From contig JAISLM010000150.1 in NCBI GenBank assembly GCA_031290855.1, forward strand, positions 1 to 24,789: a stretch of DNA of 24,789 bases, given 5' to 3'. This document shows, one piece after another, positions 21,670-24,789 of the stretch. Source of the DNA: Spirochaetaceae bacterium (GTDB taxonomy: Bacteria; Spirochaetota; Spirochaetia; Treponematales; Breznakiellaceae). How positions within the stretch are numbered: the stretch's first letter is position 1; every line of letters starts with the position of its first letter. Both the position numbers and the translations under genes were made by a program. The notes under the pieces are model-generated. The model ran no database searches. It saw only the letters and a list, made by a program, of their open reading frames with translations, and had not been told where the DNA came from.

Positions 21670-22611
21670 TTAAAACGTGAAATGATGATTCGATGCTTTA
21701 TGTTCTTTTTGACAAAAACCGTTTCTCCAGTGCCAGACGGGGACGGACAGTTCCGAGGAAAAGGGGTTTTCGCGCCCAAAGTCCGGCAGCCATTCATCCC
21801 CGGTCTCCAACTCCTGGTAAAAACCGTCCTCGATGCCGAATTCCTCAAGCCAGGACAGCGCCGTATAATACTCGTCCTCGTTCAAAAAACGGGCGGGGAC
21901 GTTTTCCGCCTTTACCGGGGGCGTGTACTGCGTCATCAGGGAAAGGCCGGCCCTGTCACGCGCGTTTTCGGCAAACCAGCGCAGCACGTCCCGCGTGGAT
22001 TCCAGAAAACCCGGCAGAACGAGATGCCGGATTAGCACCTTGTTCTTGTCCCGCGCCATATCGATCATCTTGAGAATCGCTTCTTTGGCATAGCGCGGAT
22101 AGTCCGGCGCGTTGAAGAAGCGGGACGAGAGGCTTTTGTCCAGGGTTTTCAGGTCGGGCAGGAACGTATCGATCACCCCGCGCAGGGTTTCCAGCGTTTC
22201 GGCCTTTTCATAGGCGGACGAATTCCAGAGGCAGGGTATCGTAAGTCCGGCCTCGCGCGCGCGGCGTACCCCCTCCACGACGGCGGGAACCGCGTGGGAA
22301 GCGCTTACGATGTTGATGTTTTCCGCGCCGCGCTTTTGCAGGGCGAGGCAGATCGCGGCAAAGGTGTCCGTGTCAACAGGACGGCCCATCCCGCCGTGCG
22401 AAATCTGCGCGTTCTGGCAGAACGCGCAGCGCAGGCTGCAACCCGACACGAACAGCGTTCCCGAACCGCCCCGCCCCGTAACGGGCGGCTCCTCGCCCCG
22501 GTGTACCGAGGCGGCGGCCAGACGCAAGGGGGCGCTTCCGCCGCAGTAAGGGGCGCGGGAGGCGGGGCATTGCCGGGGACAGACGCCGCAGGCGGCGCGG
22601 GCGCGTCCCAC
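21670..22611 (-). CDS. Radical SAM protein, pyruvate formate-lyase-activating-enzyme-like (COG1313 type)
   Basis: The 313-residue protein has the radical SAM cluster motif Cys58-x3-Cys62-x2-Cys65 (GCSLRCAFCQN), preceded by a cysteine set C8-x2-C11-x3-C15 and C23 typical of this PflA-like subgroup, and followed by the barrel segments NIVSASHAVPAV, PCLWNSSAY, TFLPDLKTLD and IRHLVLPGF. Family members are annotated as PflA-related but their substrates are largely unknown; no pflB gene is in the window. Its GTG start shares one base with the moeA stop (TAGTG), so it is translationally coupled to moeA; GGAGG lies about 12 bases upstream. A role linked to molybdenum or formate enzymes is inference from position. 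Confidence 0.85.
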   Translation of the reverse strand: MGRARAACGVCPRQCPASRAPYCGGSAPLRLAAASVHRGEEPPVTGRGGSGTLFVSGCSLRCAFCQNAQISHGGMGRPVDTDTFAAICLALQKRGAENINIVSASHAVPAVVEGVRRAREAGLTIPCLWNSSAYEKAETLETLRGVIDTFLPDLKTLDKSLSSRFFNAPDYPRYAKEAILKMIDMARDKNKVLIRHLVLPGFLESTRDVLRWFAENARDRAGLSLMTQYTPPVKAENVPARFLNEDEYYTALSWLEEFGIEDGFYQELETGDEWLPDFGRENPFSSELSVPVWHWRNGFCQKEHKASNHHFTF

Positions 22612-23813
22612 TAAAAGAGCAGCGCCTCCGCCGCGCTGCCGGCGTCAAGGGCGCGTCCCGCCGGAATGTCGAGCAGACAGTTACAGCCTATGATCGAGAA
22701 TATCTGCCCGGACATATGCTCAGTAGGGAATTTTGCCGTGCCGTCCTCGATACGCGCCCTGATGAAGCGCCTTACGGGTTTTGCCGCGAGGGAGTCCGCG
22801 AGCTTTACGCGCCGTTTCCGCACAGCAAGGTCGCCGCGGGAGGCGATCTTGCCGATAGCCGGCTTTACGATAAGCTCGAAGCCGGTAAGCGCGGCGAAAG
22901 GGTTGCCTGAAAGGCAGAACAGCGGCCTTCCCCGGTATATCCCGCACAGTATCGCCCCGCCGGGCCTGGAATCGAGCCGCCAGAACAGTTTCTCGACGCC
23001 CAGAATCTTGAAGACCTCATGGAATATGTCTTTTTCGCCGACGCTGACCGCTCCGGTCGTGACAAGCCCGTCCAATTCTTCGATGACGGCATCTATTTTT
23101 GCGGCGACCATGCCGGCATCGTCCCCGCTTGCCGGCAGGATTTTGGGGACAAAACCCAGTTCCCGCATGCGCAGGCCGATCAGCGCCTCGTTGCTGTTGT
23201 ATATCTTGCCCGGAGGGAGCGGCCTTCCCGCCGGGGAAAGCTCGTCGCCCGTACAGAAGAGTCCGAACACGGGGAGACATTTTACCGGAACCTCCGCGAA
23301 GCCCATTGCCGCCAGTACCGCAATATGGGCAAAGCCCAGCCTCTCGCCGGCACCGAACAGAGGCTGCCCCTTGCGTATGTCCTCCCCGGCGCATATGTAG
23401 TTTTCCCGTGCGGCGACGGGCGCGGAGAGGAGGATTTCCGCGCCGTCGTCCACTGTAGACACGTTTTCCTGCATCACCATGCAGTCCGCGCCCGGCGGGA
23501 ACATCGCGCCCGTCATGATGCGGAGCGCCGTCCCCGGCTCCAGCCGTTCCGTGCGGGCGTCGCCAGCATAGATCGTCCCGGCAACGCGCAGCCGCAGAGG
23601 GTTTGCCGTGGAAGCGCCCGCCGAATCCGCGCTTCGCAGCGCGTAGCCGTCAAGCGTCGAGCGGTCAAAGGGCGGATTGTCTACCGGCGCGTACAGCGCG
23701 GCGGCGCAAACCCTGCCCAAAGCCTCGTCCGGCGGGACATTTTGGCTGTCCTCTTTGGGATTCACCCTGTCCAACACAAGGCTTAACGCCTTTTCCGCTG
23801 AAATCCTTTCCAT
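22611..23813 (-). CDS. moeA: Molybdopterin molybdenumtransferase MoeA
   Basis: MoeA inserts molybdate into adenylylated molybdopterin, the last common step of molybdenum-cofactor synthesis. The 400-residue product has the expected blocks: N-terminal ISAEKALSLVL, PPFDRSTLDGYAL, TGAMFPPGADCMVMQEN, VFGLFCTGDEL, KIYNSNEALIG, LVTTGAVSVGEKDIF (family form TGGVSxGxxD, with Ala for the second Gly), and CLSGNPFAALTGF. I chose the ATG at 23813: a GGGAG lies 8 bases upstream and the conserved region begins immediately. A longer in-frame start at 23867 would only add residues encoded by the two 18-bp repeats and the end of mobB. It sits between the MobB-like and radical SAM genes in one operon. Confidence 0.93.
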   Translation of the reverse strand: MERISAEKALSLVLDRVNPKEDSQNVPPDEALGRVCAAALYAPVDNPPFDRSTLDGYALRSADSAGASTANPLRLRVAGTIYAGDARTERLEPGTALRIMTGAMFPPGADCMVMQENVSTVDDGAEILLSAPVAARENYICAGEDIRKGQPLFGAGERLGFAHIAVLAAMGFAEVPVKCLPVFGLFCTGDELSPAGRPLPPGKIYNSNEALIGLRMRELGFVPKILPASGDDAGMVAAKIDAVIEELDGLVTTGAVSVGEKDIFHEVFKILGVEKLFWRLDSRPGGAILCGIYRGRPLFCLSGNPFAALTGFELIVKPAIGKIASRGDLAVRKRRVKLADSLAAKPVRRFIRARIEDGTAKFPTEHMSGQIFSIIGCNCLLDIPAGRALDAGSAAEALLF

Positions 23814-23849
23814 AATTCTTGCTCCCTCATCAATTCTTGCTCCCTCATC
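23814..23849. repeat. Two perfect 18-bp tandem repeats carrying the moeA ribosome-binding site
   Basis: On the minus strand gatgagggagcaagaatt occurs twice in succession directly before the moeA ATG. Each copy carries a Shine-Dalgarno-like GAGGGAG, and the upstream copy contains the mobB stop codon. Only the downstream copy is well spaced for moeA. Confidence 0.9.
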
Positions 23850-24414
23850 TGCTTTTTGTAAAAGCAAAGCCCCTTTTTGACAGGGCTTTCAACAAATCTT
23901 CAATATCTTCCGCGGAGATAGGACTTTGCAGTATAAAATCAGCTTTACCGGCGACCTTTTTGGCGGACGGCTTGATGCCCTTCCCGTCGGAGTCGCAAAG
24001 CATAATGAAAAATGCGGGACAGACCGCCTCGCGCAGGCTGTTCGATTCGCAGATTATCGGGCCTGTCTTTTCCGCCGCCTCCAGGAACGCGGCAAAACCC
24101 CTGTCAAGCGCGCTGCGCAGACAGCGCAGCCAGAACACCCGTTTAGCGCCCGCCGCGAGCAGGCGCGACGTATCCTTTGTGCCGTCCGCTGTCAACTCCT
24201 CGTCCAGGCAAAAATCCCCGCTTATCGAGCAGGCTCCGCAGCCCTGCCCGCCTCGCGGACAGGGCCCGTCCCGCTTCTCGATGCCGGTAACCTTGAGCGC
24301 GGTGACAGGCGAGCCGGCCAGCCGCCCGATCATGCGCTCCGCAAGAAAGGTCTTACCGGAATTGCGTCCGGTAGACCCGATCAAAACAAGCCGTTCACAC
24401 CGTTCCACCCCCAA
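23845..24414 (-). CDS. MobB-like P-loop protein of the molybdenum-cofactor operon
   Basis: The 189-residue protein begins with a P-loop, LVLIGSTGRNSGKT (about residues 9-22), as in MobB, the GTP-binding partner of MobA in guanylylation of molybdopterin. It also has a cysteine cluster from about residue 52 (CPRGGQGCGAC and a later FC), which could bind metal, and a C-terminal helical segment (ISAEDIEDLLKAL). It is not a close match to MobB, so another P-loop family is possible. It precedes moeA, whose repeat-borne ribosome site overlaps its stop. The start is uncertain: TTG at 24414 or GTG at 24408; neither has a clear Shine-Dalgarno. Confidence 0.7.
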   Translation of the reverse strand: MGVERCERLVLIGSTGRNSGKTFLAERMIGRLAGSPVTALKVTGIEKRDGPCPRGGQGCGACSISGDFCLDEELTADGTKDTSRLLAAGAKRVFWLRCLRSALDRGFAAFLEAAEKTGPIICESNSLREAVCPAFFIMLCDSDGKGIKPSAKKVAGKADFILQSPISAEDIEDLLKALSKRGFAFTKSR

Positions 24415-24444
24415 ATTTTACAACCCAAAAACGATAAACATCAA
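24415..24444 (-). promoter_or_regulatory. Candidate promoter of the mobB-like/moeA/radical SAM operon
   Basis: On the minus strand TTGATG (24444-24439) and TAAAAT (24420-24415) are 18 bp apart. If real, transcription begins within a few bases of the mobB-like start codon, giving a leaderless or near-leaderless message. Confidence 0.3.
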
Positions 24445-24762
24445 GTCTAATGAATGATTAATGATGGGTAATGACGGCGGAGGAGACGGCTGACCGGGGA
24501 AAGACAAACAGCTTTGAAAAGGGCTGGACAATGTTTGCCTAGACGAATAATATGGCTGCCGAAACCCGCAAACACCCTCCCGCCCTGCGGCTTCACCCCG
24601 GTCAGCGGAAAAACGGCTCTCCGGGCCCCTTAAAAAAGTCAATTTACAGGGACGCCTTCCCGGACGCCCGCCGATTCCTGGTTTTTCCCCGTTTACCGTG
24701 TTAAACTGCCCCAGCCCTCCTTTGTTTAAAACACGCACAAAAATGTGCTCTAGTAGCTGGGT
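24415..24762. other. Gene-free end region with an 11-nt inverted repeat
   Basis: Apart from the promoter candidate I see no gene. An exact 11-nt inverted repeat, gctgaccgggg (24489-24499) and ccccggtcagc (24596-24606), spans about 118 bp. A leftward open frame covers part of the region, but its composition is not protein-like. Confidence 0.5.
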
Positions 24763-24789
24763 GGGGGGGGGGGGGGGGGGGGGGGGGGG
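24763..24789. repeat. Run of 27 G at the right edge
   Basis: The last 27 bases are all G, following ctgggt. A homopolymer of this length exactly at the end of the sequence is most simply a sequencing or assembly artefact, though real poly-G tracts are known in treponemes. Confidence 0.9.

Noticed and set aside
24489..24606. 11-nt inverted repeat as ends of a small transposable element
   Set aside because: No target-site duplication and only one copy visible; left as a described repeat only.
1..24789. CRISPR arrays or a recognisable defence island
   Set aside because: No regularly spaced direct repeats and no cas, restriction or toxin-antitoxin genes were seen.

Overview
The window looks like a chromosomal piece of a GC-rich, outer-membrane-bearing bacterium, most plausibly a spirochaete of the Treponema group; acetogenic gut treponemes are the closest fit I can name. 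The reasons are circumstantial: an [FeFe]-hydrogenase maturase, a molybdenum-cofactor operon, a dCache-HAMP-cyclase receptor beside a very large predicted outer-membrane protein, and many decayed insertion-sequence fragments. No rRNA or other decisive taxonomic marker is present. The left edge cuts into hydE, and the right edge is a run of 27 G, which suggests an assembly end.

Layout. (1) 1-1609: the 3' half of hydE, overlapping convergently with a neuB-type sialic/legionaminic acid synthase. (2) 1610-2077: a gene-free stretch with repeats and a probable der promoter. (3) 2078-11508: a rightward run of der, a MerR-type regulator, a membrane cyclase-like receptor, and a 1678-residue predicted outer-membrane protein. 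The cyclase domain appears to have lost both metal-binding aspartates, and its gene carries a perfect 34-bp palindrome. (4) 11509-12484: an IS200/REP-type transposase-like gene without its HUH histidines, whose 3' end contains a REP-like palindrome. (5) 12485-15753, leftward: yjdF-like membrane protein, then a PhoB/PhoR-type two-component pair. (6) 15754-16732: about 1 kb of decayed DNA with an IS3-family remnant, a long hairpin and a possible small ORF. (7) 16733-19657: a well-formed promoter followed by atpE-atpF-atpH only (no a subunit, no F1 subunits alpha, gamma, beta, epsilon), then a RavA/MoxR-like AAA+ ATPase and a short coupled ORF. (8) 19596-21642: tRNA-Ser(TGA) with a strong promoter, an ABC-F ATPase, and an IS630 transposase tail starting at the codon after the ABC-F stop. 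(9) 21670-24414, leftward: MobB-like P-loop protein, MoeA and a PflA-like radical SAM protein, tightly packed.

Functional reading. HydE (hydrogenase active-site assembly), MobB/MoeA (molybdenum cofactor for enzymes such as formate dehydrogenase) and the radical SAM protein would suit an anaerobe with hydrogen and formate metabolism; this is inference from gene content. The items most worth following up are the cyclase-like receptor paired with the giant outer-membrane protein, the HUH-less transposase with an internal REP-like palindrome, and the orphan Fo/delta operon linked to an AAA+ ATPase.
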